Shown here piece after piece: positions 10,135 to 24,300 of a stretch of 64,000 bases of DNA. Below the pieces are notes generated by a model that ran no database searches, was not told where the DNA came from, and saw only the letters and a program-made list of their open reading frames with translations. The position numbers and the translations under genes were made by a program. The stretch's first letter is position 1. Each line of letters opens with the position of its first letter. The DNA comes from Solen grandis. Its lineage: Eukaryota; Mollusca; Bivalvia; Adapedonta; Solenidae. The stretch covers positions 56,242,089 to 56,306,088 of the forward strand of contig CM037777.1 in assembly GCA_021229015.1 (NCBI GenBank). The letters run 5' to 3'.

Positions 10135-12351
10135 ATAGTCCCATACAAAATAGCTATTTGATCAGGGTCTCATCTGTTTGATCTACAATATTACAGCTCA
10201 GATTCTGCAGTCTGCATGCAGCAAAAAAAACTTTGTTCATTGGGTTTAACGTCACACTGACAGTATTTGAGACATTGGCTACTACTGTCAGTTAGTCAGC
10301 ATTGTAGATTTAATGTCCAATTTCTTGCTTACCACCACACAACAAATAGGCTGTCTGATAAAGTACAGAGCTAACACAACCAAGGAAAGCAGTTCTGTTA
10401 TCAACTCCACATTGTGGGTGCCTCCCTTACAGTAACCACTGCCAGTAATCTAATGATGAAACAAAGTGATGTCACCAAACGTTGATAATTTAATTTCTAT
10501 TTAAAATTTCAATATGTAAAAAAAAAAAAAAAAAGACTGGAAAATTTATTTAAAATAAAAAATTCTCCACTTGTTAATCTGATTTTTTAATCTGTTACTT
10601 GTAAGGGGAGATCACTCCAATGGAGATGTTCTGCCATAAGAAACACTGGCCAAATGATTTATCCCTATATGTAGTCCCGCAGCTGCATTCAGTTGTGTAG
10701 GTACTAGAATAAAATATGCTCAGAGAGATGGGGACTTCATTCTGATCACATGGTATTAAATAGAATATCTGAATGCTAAAGAGTTAAATGGTGCATGTAA
10801 AGCTATTTGTCTCTATAGCAACAAATGGATAAGTACAATTAATAACTATCCTTTTATTGCTATACACTGTCCACTAAAAAATGTACCTCATAGAAAAATA
10901 ACCAAGCATCATATAAGAAATTCCATATTTCTTTTAAGGAAGTCTGATATTTGAAATAACAGGAAATATGAGAAATTGAAATTTGATATGATTTAGGTAC
11001 TTGATTTAAGTGAATTCTGCCATATCATAAAGTCAATTATAAACACACGAAGCTGATAACATACAGGGGCAATATATGTTTTATATGTGCATGCTAATTA
11101 ACCAATCAAAAAGGCTTATAATTATGGGTACAAAGTTCATGTTAACAAATACCACTAGTATCTTATCACTGAGTGAAATAATATGCACCATAATGTAAAA
11201 AGGCTACGCAATGAAATAAATACATATATAGGGAGGAAGTATAGCTGAATATAATGGAAAATGTCACAGAATACATTGTATACCTAGGGAACACTGATTC
11301 TCACTTATGCTTCTCTGTTTGAATTTCCATTCAAGAACATGAGAAGTTATGGTGGACAGCTGTCCAGACACATTCGTTTTCACATCTTTTATGGTTTTCT
11401 TTGTACTCTGATTTCCTCCTCCAGTTATGGCATTTGCATCATCGGAAGTGATTTATAAAAATTATGAGAATTTGTTTTACGGTCAATGTAAAATAAAGTT
11501 TAGAAAAACCTAGATTGAACATGGACTAGTCCTGTTAATTTACATGCAACCATCCATACAGACTATTTGAATACAGTCATTACTGCTTTCATAAAAGTAC
11601 ATTTGTTTTAAAACAGAAATATGAACACCTAACATGATAAAATGTGCATTTTACAAGAATATAAAAGGAAATGACATATTTTGCTGAAGTTGGATACTAA
11701 AATACATATAATTTATATTATTAAAGGTACTAGAGGTAATAAATTTTGTCTAATTCACTGATATAAGCTAAAATATTGGTATAAAATAAGTTTATATGAT
11801 GAGAGTAGCATGAGTAGACTTAATTTCTATCACAAAAATTAAAATATTGAAAAGTGTTTCTATCTTTTGATTTAATAAAAGCTTTGATCTACAGCCAAAG
11901 AGTAGTCTTATAATACAATCTATGAAGAAGCTCATGCACCAATTGCTTGTACATTTGTATTCAAAAAGTGTTACAATATTAGATACAAGTACTATGAAAA
12001 TTTTATTGTTCAAACAGCTTTCTAAAAACCTTAAACCATTATTACCAAATTTATCCCTCCCACCAACCCTCTGTTAAGTTATACACTATGTCTGATGCAC
12101 TTGAAATGAGTACATAACAACACTAAAACAAAACAATCACATAAAAATATCACAGCTCCAAATGTTCATTAAAATATGAGCAAGAAAGAGTTAATGATTA
12201 CAACAGTTTCACTGTCATGGCTAAGTGTGTCCAGCCTTCTGCAACAAGCAAGCCAAGGGACTATCTGATTAATAAAGTGCCCCAATTTACTCCTATCTCA
12301 AGCTGAGGGTCCAACAACTGCGTGTTAACAATCAAACTACATATTCCTCTT
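10135..12351. other. no gene recognised
   Basis: AT-rich, with A-tracts (10519-10534) and a short piece (TGATCAGGGTCTCATCTGTTTG, 10158-10179) that resembles the interior of MITE family B. Confidence 0.55.
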
Positions 12352-12355
12352 TTAA

Positions 12356-12589
12356 CCCTTTCCCTCATAGAGGACATCATGAAAAGACCTATGCGAACAG
12401 CATAAAACCAGATCAGCCTGCGAGTAACTCGCAGGCTGATCAGGTTTTATGCTGTTCGCTGCTCCTCAGTGGTCTGGAAATGAGGATTTTGTAATTAAAT
12501 TTGGTAAGGTTTAACTGTGGTTTTCTGCAGATCAGGTTTTATGTGGTACATACTGAGTGCGTCAAAATGAGTCGATATGAGGGAAAGGG
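12356..12589 (-). mobile_element. TTAA-flanked MITE, family A, copy 2
   Basis: Same terminal repeats and palindromic core as copy 1, in opposite orientation. TTAA at 12352-12355 and 12590-12593. Confidence 0.92.
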
Positions 12590-12593
12590 TTAA

Positions 12594-13900
12594 AAAATAA
12601 TTTATTAGTGAAGGGCTATTACAGAATCATGTTAAATCAACGCTGTATCAACCAGGATCTTATACCTGTGCTTATATATTTAGGGTTGTCTCAGATTTGA
12701 TATATATTATTCTATAGTGACCCTTTACTGGATGTTGTGAGATCCTCAGCTAATTGGAGTAAGCTGGGAATAGTTTATTTTGTCAAAAGTCTTAACCACA
12801 AAACTGCAGTGTCTTTTTGTCTGAGGGACTAAATCTGAACAGATATGGTATATCAGATATCTTTCGTACAGTAAATATTTATCTCTCTAGACTGTGGAAT
12901 CTCTAAAACAACAGACCGACATGAGTCTATATTTAGTCTTCAAGTATCAAGTTTATTTTTTAAAAAAAAAAATGGAGCTGATACAGCTTTAGAACAGGAC
13001 AATGTACCTACAAAAGCAAAGAAAGACACTGAAATAATCAAGATCCTTACAGATGCCAACTAATATAATTAATCACATAAATTTCCAGTGCAATAGAGTG
13101 GATAGAAACTTTTAAAACCATACCACATTTCAAATCTAACAACTGCTAGATTTAAACTGAATTCAGAAAGCTACAATCTTGTCACTAAACACATGTATAC
13201 AATATATACAGATACAAAGACTTTTGAACATATGTAGCCTACTACTGGTACATTGGGGAAGTATATGTGTATTATTGCTAACATACTGGAACTGTACAAA
13301 TACATTTTGACTTATATATTACATATACACTGTATATATCAATGTCCAAGGAGTATTAATCTTGGAAAACCTTCCCCCAACCCCAGCTGATAAAGCCTCT
13401 TTAAAGCATTTAATAGGAAGTAACCAAAGATGCTTAGCTCAATTATCCCTGCCAGAAATAACATAATTTAGTTCATACTCTATACAGTGCATGCCACAAA
13501 TTGTTATTTAGGTCAATATTTGAACTGATAATGATATGGTAACATTATTTTTAGCAGAGATCGTTAAGCCAAGCACCTGTGGAAGTCACAAGTGGTATAA
13601 TGACAGGAAATGGGATAGAAGCTGTTTTGATGACAAGTCTACAGGCTTGTCCTCATACAGCAGGCCTTGAAATAACCCTCAACGTGATTTACAGAATGTT
13701 ATGTACATGACAAACTTCTATAACAGAGAGACAATATGTATGCATAGTTTGTACAAATATATAACAGTTGACTCTACTGAGAAATGTATTGTAACCTTTC
13801 CTACATTGATATTTCTTAAATTACTCTCTCACACAAAATATTTATAAAGAAATTGACAAATCTAACCAATATGAGACAATTTGTTTATATTTCACTCACA
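12594..13900. other. no gene recognised
   Basis: AT-rich sequence, no supported frame or repeat family. Ends at an assembly gap. Confidence 0.55.
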
Positions 13901-14000
13901 NNNNNNNNNNNNNNNNNNNNNNNNNNNNNNNNNNNNNNNNNNNNNNNNNNNNNNNNNNNNNNNNNNNNNNNNNNNNNNNNNNNNNNNNNNNNNNNNNNNN
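13901..14000. other. assembly gap (100 N)
   Basis: Exactly 100 N. Such round numbers usually mark a gap of unknown size. Any open frame crossing it is an artefact. Confidence 0.98.
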
Positions 14001-14597
14001 CCTTTAAGATGAGGAAATCTGTTCAAAATGTGCCTTGTTTTTAACTGAAAATTGAAGCAAACATTTCACTCTGGTTTTTTAATGATTGACCACAATGTAA
14101 GATGGGGAATGCATGTGGTTAAGTGCTGATTGAGCGAGCATGCTGGTATGATGCTATTGGAGGGACCAGACATGTCTCATATTTGGGTTCACAGGGAAAA
14201 CTGCATATGAAGAGACACCGTTGAGAACACGTGGGAGAAATAAACAGTGGGAATTGAAAAGCATCAAAAGTAAAATATATTGATGAAAGATAGATTGGTA
14301 CTGGACGTCTAAAAATTTCATTCAATACTGTAGACTTTTTCTACAAATTTTGTTGGTAACAATTCATAATCAATTTTGTTTATACAACTGAATACACAAA
14401 ACTTTATGTGTACCAATCTTTTTGTTCAGTAATACTAACTTCTATGGATTTTCATTTAAATATTAGAAATTAGTAGATTTTTTCCCTGAAAGACTAGATA
14501 TGAAATGGTTTGAAATCAATTTTCAAAGTTTAGATCAAGTAAAAGCATAACATCTCTTCCACCCACTAAGTAAATAACAAAATATCTCTGATTTTAA

Positions 14598-15116
14598 GGT
14601 ATTCCCATCCTAATAGCCATATTTCATATCTTGCCACTAGATGGTTATATTTCTATGAAATTTTGTCACTTTGAAGACATTCAAAAATAAAAATATTTCA
14701 CCAAGAGTTTTTTCAAGTTTTATCTAATTTGGGGGAGATAATCCGCATATAAGTTAACATTGAAGCCTATGGAAAATATGTATTTTCTATGAATATAAAA
14801 ATCTGAATTTGATTCATGAGAAAAACTCATGGTAGAAAGATGCATTTTATGATTTTGTATCAATTTCCATGAAAAAAATCTAAACTTTACCACAAAAAAA
14901 TGGAGAAAAACACTTTTTTTAGTTTTCAGGGGAGATAACTGATGGCAACAAAATAATTGAGGGGAGGTAATAAAAGAACTTCTGTCACTTATCATTACAT
15001 GTTAATTTGCCCCTAAGATTACCATTGTTTGTCACTTTAAAAACTTATATACATGTGTATTGTTAAGTTATATGCATGGCTTTGATGAAATTGATCGCTA
15101 TTAGGATGGGAATACC
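14598..15116. mobile_element. 519-bp TTAA-flanked element, family C
   Basis: Perfect 20-bp terminal inverted repeats (GGTATTCCCATCCTAATAGC at 14598-14617 and its complement at 15097-15116), flanked by TTAA at 14594-14597 and 15117-15120. The interior is AT-rich with no transposase, so it is non-autonomous. The TTAA target and GG ends suggest a piggyBac-like mobiliser. Confidence 0.85.
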
Positions 15117-15612
15117 TTAAATATTAATGGAGGGAAGCTTTAATGCCCACTGATATTTTATGACAGCATATGAACATAATGAAACAAGGATTTAGTTAAC
15201 ACAAAGTTAAAAATAAAACTTCATTGCTAGTAAGAACAGAATGAAATGCATCTTAATGTATTTTAAATTGAGAGAAATGATGACTAAATATCTAAAAATA
15301 AGTATGTATATCTAAGAATGGATAGTCTTATAAAAGCCCATACCGTTTGTAACAATATCAACTTAAAAGTCACACGTAGATATGCAATGTACAGGACTAA
15401 GTACAAAATTGTAATATTGTAAGGTAAACCATACTGATTTCTGAATGCAAAAATAAATTGCAAGATACTTTCACTTTTAGTCTCTTTTAATCTTAACAAT
15501 TTAAATATGCTTTACTGGAACACATCTGCATACAGTAAGCAGTAATTTTGTTTAATTACATAGTTACTTTTATTGTAGTATCATACATCCCTTAGGATTA
15601 ATAACCACAGGG

Positions 15613-15866
15613 TCGAATTCCACCAACAATTCTTAGCACTAAGTAAAACTTAAACACTTAATAGCAAATTTCATAACTCTTGTTTTCTAATAAAAATACC
15701 CAGATGTTTCATTTCTTATCAATTATTGTTAGTTATTAAGGTAATAATTCATTTCAACTTAGTCGTTTACTTGAATATTTTATAAAATAGTAATGGTGGA
15801 ATGTCTATCTATCTAGTTTAAGAATTTAAGTATTACTTAGCACTAAGTATTGTTGGTGGAATTCGA
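15613..15866. mobile_element. 254-bp MITE with 34-bp terminal inverted repeats
   Basis: TCGAATTCCACCAACAATTC at the left end is repeated as GTATTGTTGGTGGAATTCGA at the right. The 34-bp arms also share TTAGCACTAAGTAA / TTACTTAGCACTAA with about two differences. No target duplication is clear and the superfamily is not assigned. Confidence 0.8.
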
Positions 15867-16429
15867 GCCAGGTCTTTCATACTACTGTACTTTAAGGCAA
15901 ATATGGATTCAATCAGAAATAAATGCAACTTGCTCAAACATTGTTAGTTTTCAGTCAAAATGATAAGAGAAAGACTACCCTTCCATTATGATGTCGGGAA
16001 ATGACGTTATATTCAGTGTTATCACTGAGACAAAGGGACCTCCACCCTGTCAAAACTGAAACCAGTACGGTACTTATAACTGTTTACATGTACAGGTATT
16101 CAATCCCTACCAATAACTTTCCAAAGCCAGCTGAAAAGTTACCTGAAATGTGTTTTATAATTATGTTCTTGGCAGAACTAGAACTGTCGCCTAAGGGCTT
16201 ACTAATACCCCCCCGCAAGTGTTTTTGTCAAACATGGCTTTGGAGCATGAAATCAGAATTCTTGCATACAACACTCCATCTTAATACGTATATAGAGGAC
16301 ATATGTGCCAACTACATGGAAATCTAGTGATCCTTTGTAACACATACCTAAGTATATACCTATGTCTATGGATAAATATCATTAAGATTCACTGAAATCT
16401 ATCAATGGAAGAAAATTGTAAAACAAATA

Positions 16430-17522
16430 CCATCAAAGGGACATATCTTTAAAACAGGGGGGAGGGGGGGGGGTAACCCAATGTTATATAGAAAAAGCGC
16501 TACTACAATGTCTAAGGTTGAATGACAGCAAGTTTCATTGAAATCCCTCCAGTAGTTTAGGAGGAGTAGTCTGCAGAAAATTGTAAAGCAAAAATCATCA
16601 AAGGGGCATAACTATAAAAAAGGGAGGTAATCCAATGGGAGGAGTAATCTGCAGAAAATTGTAAAGCAAAAATCATCAAAGGGGCATAACTAAATAGGGA
16701 GGTAACCAATGTTATATAATAACCGCTTTACAATGTCTAAGGATAATGCAGCAAGTTTCATCAAAATCCTTCCAGTAGTTTAGAAGGAGTAGTCCGCAGA
16801 AGTTTGTAATGCAAAAATCATCAAAGGGGCATAACTTGGTAAATAGGGGAGGTAACTCAATGATATATAGATAACGCGCTTATACAATGTCTAAGGATCA
16901 CTGCCAGCAAGTTTCATCAAAATCCTTCCAGTAGTTTAGAAGGAGTAGTCCGCAGAAGTTTGTAATGCAAAAATCATCAAAGGGGCATAACTTGGTAAAT
17001 AGGGGAGGTAACCAAATGATATATAGATAACGCGCTTATACAATGTCTAAGGATCATTGCCAGCAAGTTTCATAAAATCCTTCCAGTAGTTTAGAAGGAG
17101 TAGTCCGCAGAAGTTTGTAATGCAAAAATCATCAAAGGGGCATAACTTGGTAAATAGGGGAGGTAACTCAATGCTATATAGATAACGCGCTGCTACAATG
17201 TCTAAGGATCATTGACAGCAAGTATCATTAAAATCCTTCCAGTAGTTTAGGCGGAGTAGTCCGCAGAAGTTTGTAATGCAAAAATCATCAAAGGGGCATA
17301 ACTTGGTAAATAGGGGAGGTAACTCAATGCTATATAGATAACGCGCTAATACAATGTCTAAGGATCATTGCCAGCAAGTTTCATCAAAATCCTTCCAGAA
17401 GTTTAGGAGGAGTAGTCCGCAGAATTTTGTGTCTACAGACGGACGGACAGACGGACGGACGGACGGACGGACAACCTGATTCCAGTATACCCCCCCCTAA
17501 CTTCGTTGCGGGGGGGTATAAT
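16430..17522 (+). mobile_element. tandem-core element, about seven 156-bp units, then ACGG microsatellite and terminal hairpin
   Basis: Units start with GCAAAAATCATCAAAGGGGC, for example at 16811, 16966, 17122 and 17278 (spacing 155-156 bp). The last unit is followed by (GACG/GGAC)n at 17437-17472 and a hairpin TATACCCCCCCC... GGGGGGGTATA at 17487-17520. Tandem core plus tetranucleotide run plus terminal hairpin is the layout of bivalve pearl/HINE-type (Helitron-related) non-autonomous elements. The assignment is inference. Confidence 0.75.
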
Positions 17523-17529
17523 AAATAAC

Positions 17530-18236
17530 AAGCTAGTATCATTAGAGGACAAAGCGCCAAAGTTTTGATCACTGTGACCTCTGTAAAATCATATTAGAAC
17601 ACAACAAAATAGAGTTGAACACAACAGATTTTCCACCCAAAATGTAATAACCCAGTCAGCAGGCTAACCCTACTGTAAACACACGTCTCTTTTTCTTTCC
17701 AGGACTTTTCAATACTCGACATTTTCATCCACAGTTTTCTTTTATCACATTGAAAGTCGATAACTGGTTCTTGGATCACGCCTAGCATCTGATATAACTG
17801 CCATTAGGACTTTGTGGCAATTAAAACACCCTCAAATGCCTGCAGTATATTCATCAAGTCTATGAAAAAAAAAAAAAAAATAAAAACTCATCATCAAGGC
17901 CATAACGTCTTGAAAATTGAATCTAAGTTATTAAGTTATGATCTACAGTTTACTTATCTATATAATAATTCTACAAACTCTTGTAGCATATTCTGTATAC
18001 AATAAATATATTTATATGTCCTTGTGGTAAACTGCCAATCATATGTTGTGGCATATTCTGTATCAGTAATAATAATATCCATATGCCCTTGTGGTACACT
18101 GCCTTGTATCCTGGCCACATTTCCACACTGCATCAAACAGGAAGTGCAGTGCAGCACTATCCAACATGGCTGCCACTACTACAGGCCAGGCGGGACTGGC
18201 AGAATGTTGGGATCAGTGATCAGACCAGTCCTATCC
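17530..18236 (-). other. start of the 3' UTR of the GRAF-like gene
   Basis: No coding potential is recognised immediately downstream of the stop. The stretch holds an A-rich tract near 17866-17885 and an imperfect short duplication (CATATTCTGTAT... CCTTGTGGTA) at about 17987-18035 and 18049-18095. The transcript end cannot be placed; AATAAA is not seen close to the stop. Confidence 0.4.
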
Positions 18237-18328
18237 TCAGTCTATATACTCCACATAGTTCTCTGGTATAAGTCCCGTCTTGTTATCTAATGTTCCCTCT
18301 AACCATCCAGGCTCCTTAGAAGGGCGAA
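18237..18328 (-). CDS. ARHGAP26: GRAF-like exon 24 (end of SH3, stop)
   Basis: Residues 735-764 then TGA at 18237-18239. [20 protein letters not shown] is nearly identical to the C-terminus of vertebrate GRAFs. Acceptor TTGCAG. The product ends four residues after the NYVEY motif, as is usual for this family. Confidence 0.96.
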
Positions 18329-21300
18329 CTGCAATAGATAAACAATGTAGCACCCAATACTGCTGCAAGATATTTGTAGCAAAGTATATACAACAAGTAA
18401 CTGGTGTTGTATGCAACACATGAAGTCCCCTACCGGCTCCACCTTGACTCAATATGGTAATCAATAATACATTTATGAATTGATGAACAAATCTTCAAAA
18501 TAATCTTCAGACATACGAAATGTAATGCAACAAAATTTCTTAAATTTGACTCAAATGACTTGAATAAAGTTATTGAAAGATCAATGATTTGTATCTGCTA
18601 CCATAGCAACCGTAACTTCATAAATAAAAGACAACAGTAATCTAAATGTTCAGTGATATTTATAAAATTTATTATTAAGTTATCGCGGTCGCGGGATCCC
18701 ATTTTTTGCCATATTTTCACTATTTCCGTTACCATAGCAACCACAATTTTAGTCGAAGAACAAAAATAAAACGATGTGCATAATCTACACATTGGCATCT
18801 AGTCATAAACCAAGTTTCATCAAGTTAGCTTGCTTAGTTATTAAGTTATCGCGGGATCCAGATTTGAGCGGACAGACAGACGGACGGACAGACCGGACGA
18901 ACGCACGGACAGACGGACAGACGGAGGGCAAACCTATAGTCCCCTCCGGTGTGAACACGGTAGGGGACTAATAAATCACTATTTTGGTAGGGTTTTTTTT
19001 TGATGGTATAAAATAAATGTAGGTATTCTAACTTGGGTTGTTTGAATTTTGATGAATACTAATTTCATCAACCAAAATTTCCAGCATATCAGATATTTTG
19101 ATTATACTTGCCTTATCTCTAAAACTTGAAGAAGCTAAAAACCAACATAAAAGAATAAATGAATATATGATAATTTTATAAACATATCCTTGCAATAATA
19201 CCAAACAAAACTGGATATGTGTATTAAAAGCTTTCTGAATGAGTACAGGTATAGATAAATAAACATCATATATGTCTAAAGGCTTCATTTGTGTTCAACA
19301 TTATCAAAACAAATGTTTCATGATGTTTATGGGAACTCAACAATTATGACGACAGTTTTACCTAGAGTTGTATTTTCCACTGACATATCAACACTTACCA
19401 TTTCGTATAATCTGATTTGGTTCAAAAGACAGCTCTGTATTGTTTTCTGCTTCACAGTGATATAATGTACGCACAGTCCTAAAAATACGAACAAAGCAAA
19501 TAAGCCTCTTGCAGCCTCAAGTAATTTTTTAATAACTGTTTGCTACCCTTTACAACTGAACAATGAGGAAACAAAAAAAAAAACCTCTGTTACCAGTGTA
19601 AGTCAAGGTCTGCTTACAGGTAAAATATACATGCAGATTGATCAAGGTTTTATATTGTTTTTATACCAATGGAGTCAAGATGAGAAGGTAACACTGTAAT
19701 AGGTCATTGCTGGTTATCGCAAAATACGCCTGTCCTGCAATTTAATCAATTCAAACATTGTAACTTTGGAGTGTCTGGGATATTCTGACTGGTTTTCAAA
19801 CTGCATTGAGATACTGTGCCAATGCATATTGTGACAAAGTTTAATAATGATTGTTTCACATTTGTCAGTGATAGAGAGAAGACACTGTTAATTTTGCAAT
19901 TTTTTATCAATTCAAGGGCCATATATCCAGAGTGTTCAAGACATTTTGGCTAGTTATCAAACCTGGTCAAGATATTGTGCCCATTCACATTGTGACCAGG
20001 TTTGGACAATATCAATTCATGTTTATTAGAGTAAGAGAGAGGGCATTTTAATTAAGCTTATTTATCAATTTAAGGGCAATAACTCAAGCTTGTCTGGCAC
20101 ATTATGACTGTTATTGAACTTGGTCGAGATATTGAGCCCATACACATTGTGACCAAGTTTGGTAAAGATCGGTCCCTGTTTGTTGACACTGTTAAATAAG
20201 CAATTGTTCACCAATTCAAGGGCCATAAATCTGGGACAATCTGGCTGATTATCAAACTTGGCCAAGATATTGTGCACATATACACTGTGACCAAGTTTCA
20301 TAAAGACTGGTCAAAGTTAGTTACAGTAAGAGAGGGGACACTGTTAATTTAACATTTTTTCATCAATTCAAGGGCCATAACTCCTGAGTGTCAGGTACAA
20401 TCTGATGGTTATCGAACTTGGCAAAGATAATGTGCCCAGATATTGATAACCAAGTTTAGTTAAGATTGATCAACGTTTGTTCGAGTTAGAGAGCGGACAA
20501 CATTAGTGGACGCTGCCCACCCACAGGTGAATCCATAATACATTCAGTCTTCCATGGGCTTATAAAAACCTGTTCAGAATTTCTGTCAGTCAGAGGTTGC
20601 TTTTCAATAGTCTAGCAATGCTTAAAATGAAAGTACAGAGAGAGTAAAGTCTCAACTAAAGTAAAGTCCTAGTAAAGGATCAAAGAACTGCCAAGATCTT
20701 CTCTCTTTTTCTTTTTACTCACAATGAAATCAGTTAACAAGAGTAGGTCACAATAACTAGTCCGGTACTGCTATCTTTACATTCTAACGATTTAGATTTT
20801 TTCCACAAGTTGACATGATCTTACACATGGAAGGAATTTTCTTCTTTATGTCAGATATTTAAGTGGTAAAAAGTCATAAACTAATTCACAATATTTCTAT
20901 ACATTTTTTTTTTTTTAAAAAGTCAGCACAATCTTGTGTGAAATTCTATTGTCACATTCTAAAATGTACTTAAAACAGGTTGCAATTATAAATCCAATAC
21001 TGACAAAGCAAAACTATACTCAAATGTAAAAGTAAGTTATTGTAACTTTTGCTTTTAACCTCTACCTTTGTTTTTACAATCACATAAAATACCAATGTTT
21101 TTGAAATTAGAATTGCACATTATAATGCTCATACATTAATTAAACTTAACTGTTTCGGAAAGAAAAGGATAAATTTATATGAACAACATTTCCCATCTGC
21201 AATTACCACATCATTTACTTAAGCACCTATCAATATTTGCCCCAGGATGGGGCTGGCGGGATTACACAGGGCTTTTGACAGATGACCGTTCCTGACGGTC

Positions 21301-24300
21301 AGGAATTGACAGACAGCCTGGTACTGGGTCCAGACTTAGTAGCTTATAAATACTATTAGTCTTTCCATCATCATATTCCCAAACCTACTTAAAAATAAAT
21401 ATATTGTTTATCATATATGATCAAAGTAAAGTAAGATATTCATTTTTCATTTAAACTGAATATTTATTATTACTACACTTACCCATGCTGTGTACCATCT
21501 AAACATATTGTCTTCCATTTGAGAGAACTCAAGAAAGGGAAACATATTTAGAAATACAATAAGCATAAGTTTGAAAGGAAGAAAAGTTAAAAGTGGCAAA
21601 ATATGGGGTGGGGGCACTTTGGTGTTTCTACAAATCAATGTTCACAGACAAACTGATAAAAAAATGAACAAAACAAAGGATGACATGTGTGGCAGATACA
21701 GACAGGTAAACAAACAAACAAACATAATACCGTCTCTTATTATGTGAGCTATTGCTACCGCTACTACCCAGACTGCCCGAGACACTTCCTGTCATGCTCA
21801 CTGAGGCCCTTCCTGTGGTGGGCGTGCCATGCATAGAGGTTGACCTGCCAATCATAAACCACAGCACAAAATAAGGAAACAAACATGTGTGGAGAATGGT
21901 GAATGTCTTGTATACAGTGCCTGTAGTGACTTCAACAGAAGTAAATAATCTAAATATAATGAAACAAAAATTATATCACAACTAAATGCCAAATTTTCAT
22001 GCAATAAGCAGATATATACAAAGGCAATGCATGCATGGTACATATTTTTCCAAAATTCATATACAAGCTTTGATGAAAATTTACACAATAAGTGACACAA
22101 CATTCAATAAGAAAGTGGAAAAAATCTAATTAAAAGATTTTCTTCTTCTTTTTTTTTTCTTACCATTTTACCAAATCATATAGATGTTTTTGTGTTTTGT
22201 TTTGTTTTTTGCTGTTGCTTTTTTCACCATTCTGTCTGAAACACAGTCATCTGTGTCACTTACAACTATTCAGGCCATCAATCTATGAACACACCTCTAT
22301 AATATTCAAGCTCAATAGTCAAATTCTGTGACCTAAAATCTGAATGTAAACATGGCTTGTTGTGCACACTAAAAAAAAATGAACTTCATTTGAATCTGCT
22401 TTATAATGTGATACTGTACAGACACTCTCTGATAATAATAAAAAAAATGATGAAAAAGACTTTATAATTTAGATAAACAAATGACACACCAGTATTTCTT
22501 ATATTTAAAGGCCACTCTATGTATGGTGGGGAAGAGCAAGTTAAATGTGAGGTAACAATATATATACTGTACAAGCTCACAGCCTTGTTCTTACACAACA
22601 TATAGTATTAATTGTGCCAGAAAATACACAGCATTAATCTGACTATATATCAAAACTGCTGAGTGGCATTTTAACCTTTTTTCCTTGAGGGAAATCATTA
22701 AAACATTGCGCGTCTCTCTAAAAAAAAAACCACACACACAGCTTTTACTCTGGTTTGTTTTTACCTTCTATAATAGAAACATGACCAGATGGAAAAAAAT
22801 AGCATGATGGCCTGAGCACTAACTGACAATACCAAAGTTTCTTAGTTATCCTGTTTAGAAATACATCAATGAAAGAAGGGCTATAATTATAATACAAAGG
22901 TTACAGATGTACAGGTTACACAGGGGTTATACTGACAATATGGCCGTCTGCTTTACTGACCCTATACAACAGTTTACAGCAGCGAAGCATTTTTATACTA
23001 GTATTACAAATAATGAAATTATAACAGTCTCCTTTCTTTATAATACCAAAAAGCTATATAGGCTAAACATATCTTACGCTTAATGTTTCTTTGATAATTC
23101 TAACAATGTAACCTTTCTGTATAAATTTTGTCTAAGGCAAATGACTGGGCTAGACAGAGGTGCCCATGAACTAGTTTCAAATACAGGTGTTTCATCTTCC
23201 AACAAGATTGGTGTTGATTATTTAAAGAACAAAACTAATGAAATACACATAAGTGATATATGGTTCAAATGTATATAGGAAAACTAAAACTTTATGAGAT
23301 ATAGTTTACAGAAATTCAAGCAGACCAGTCACATCAACCGATAACAAACAGTACAGGATGAAAGATATACATGTAATACTATTAACTGTATCAATCACTC
23401 TGAAGACATGGTTCAGTATCACGTAACAGGGGTGAGGACCAAAAGGTTGTGGGTTCAAATCCTATTGAGGGCAGGTACGGTATGTTTCATGACCTTCTCA
23501 GGAAAAGTACTTAAAGTACTGGTCCAACCCGGGAACCAACAACATGGATTAGTAAAAGTTGTAAGAACTTGATTCCACATTAACGCAAAAAGAAATAAGC
23601 TTAAACAAAGAAGACTTCATTTCCTGATAGGCTATTTTCTTACTTTAAACAGCTCATATGCAACTAAGTCAACATAATTCACTATTTAGTATCTTTTTTT
23701 AAGTCACATTCATGTTGTACCTAACTATTTCAATAAGGAAGAATTTCATATGTGCCTCACTTGTTATCCTTCAAAGTATTTTTAATTTCCAATTATGTAT
23801 TTTCTTATATATTTAATAAACATTACACATTTATTTTGTACAACTATGTTAAGCTATTAAATTAAAAGTTAGAAAGTTAAAATACAGAACACAATCCACC
23901 AACACACGGTACATGACATCATTACACAAGTGCAAATACTGACCTTGATCTTGAAACACAGATTTGTTTCCATAGAAATAGCATACATGTAAACATATAT
24001 TTAGGAAATAAAACTTTTTAAACCACATGGGTCAGAGATCTTATCTATATCAGTGACTCTCTTTATACATACATATATAAACTTATTTGGCCACAAGACC
24101 CCCCCCCCCCACTCTAAAAAGAGAAAAAATACCCCCCCCCCCCCCCACACACACTTTTTTTTAATTCAAGGTTTGACAACAAAACTCTTCTAAGTGCATA
24201 TAGAAATTGAAGGCGAGAGAACAGTTATGAGGTCAGCCACTGAATTAAGTATCCACAACTGTTACAAAAATATGGATCCAATTTTCAATAAACTTAGTAT

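Noticed and set aside
13853..14044. Open frame spanning the run of N
   Set aside because: It is only open because unknown bases were read as any residue.
17384..17572. Minus-strand frame with [12 protein letters not shown]
   Set aside because: It is the translation of the (GGAC)n microsatellite and terminal hairpin of a repeat element.
18424..18969. Classical TIR transposon ending in AGTCCCCTACCGG / CCGGTAGGGGACT
   Set aside because: Homology between the two copies extends left beyond the supposed left end, and the right end is itself a complete hairpin, so a hairpin-ended element fits better.
21235..21330. GC-richer stretch with CCGTTCCTGACGGTCAGG as an extra exon
   Set aside because: No frame joins exons 22 and 23 in phase through it and no domain is recognisable; origin unknown.
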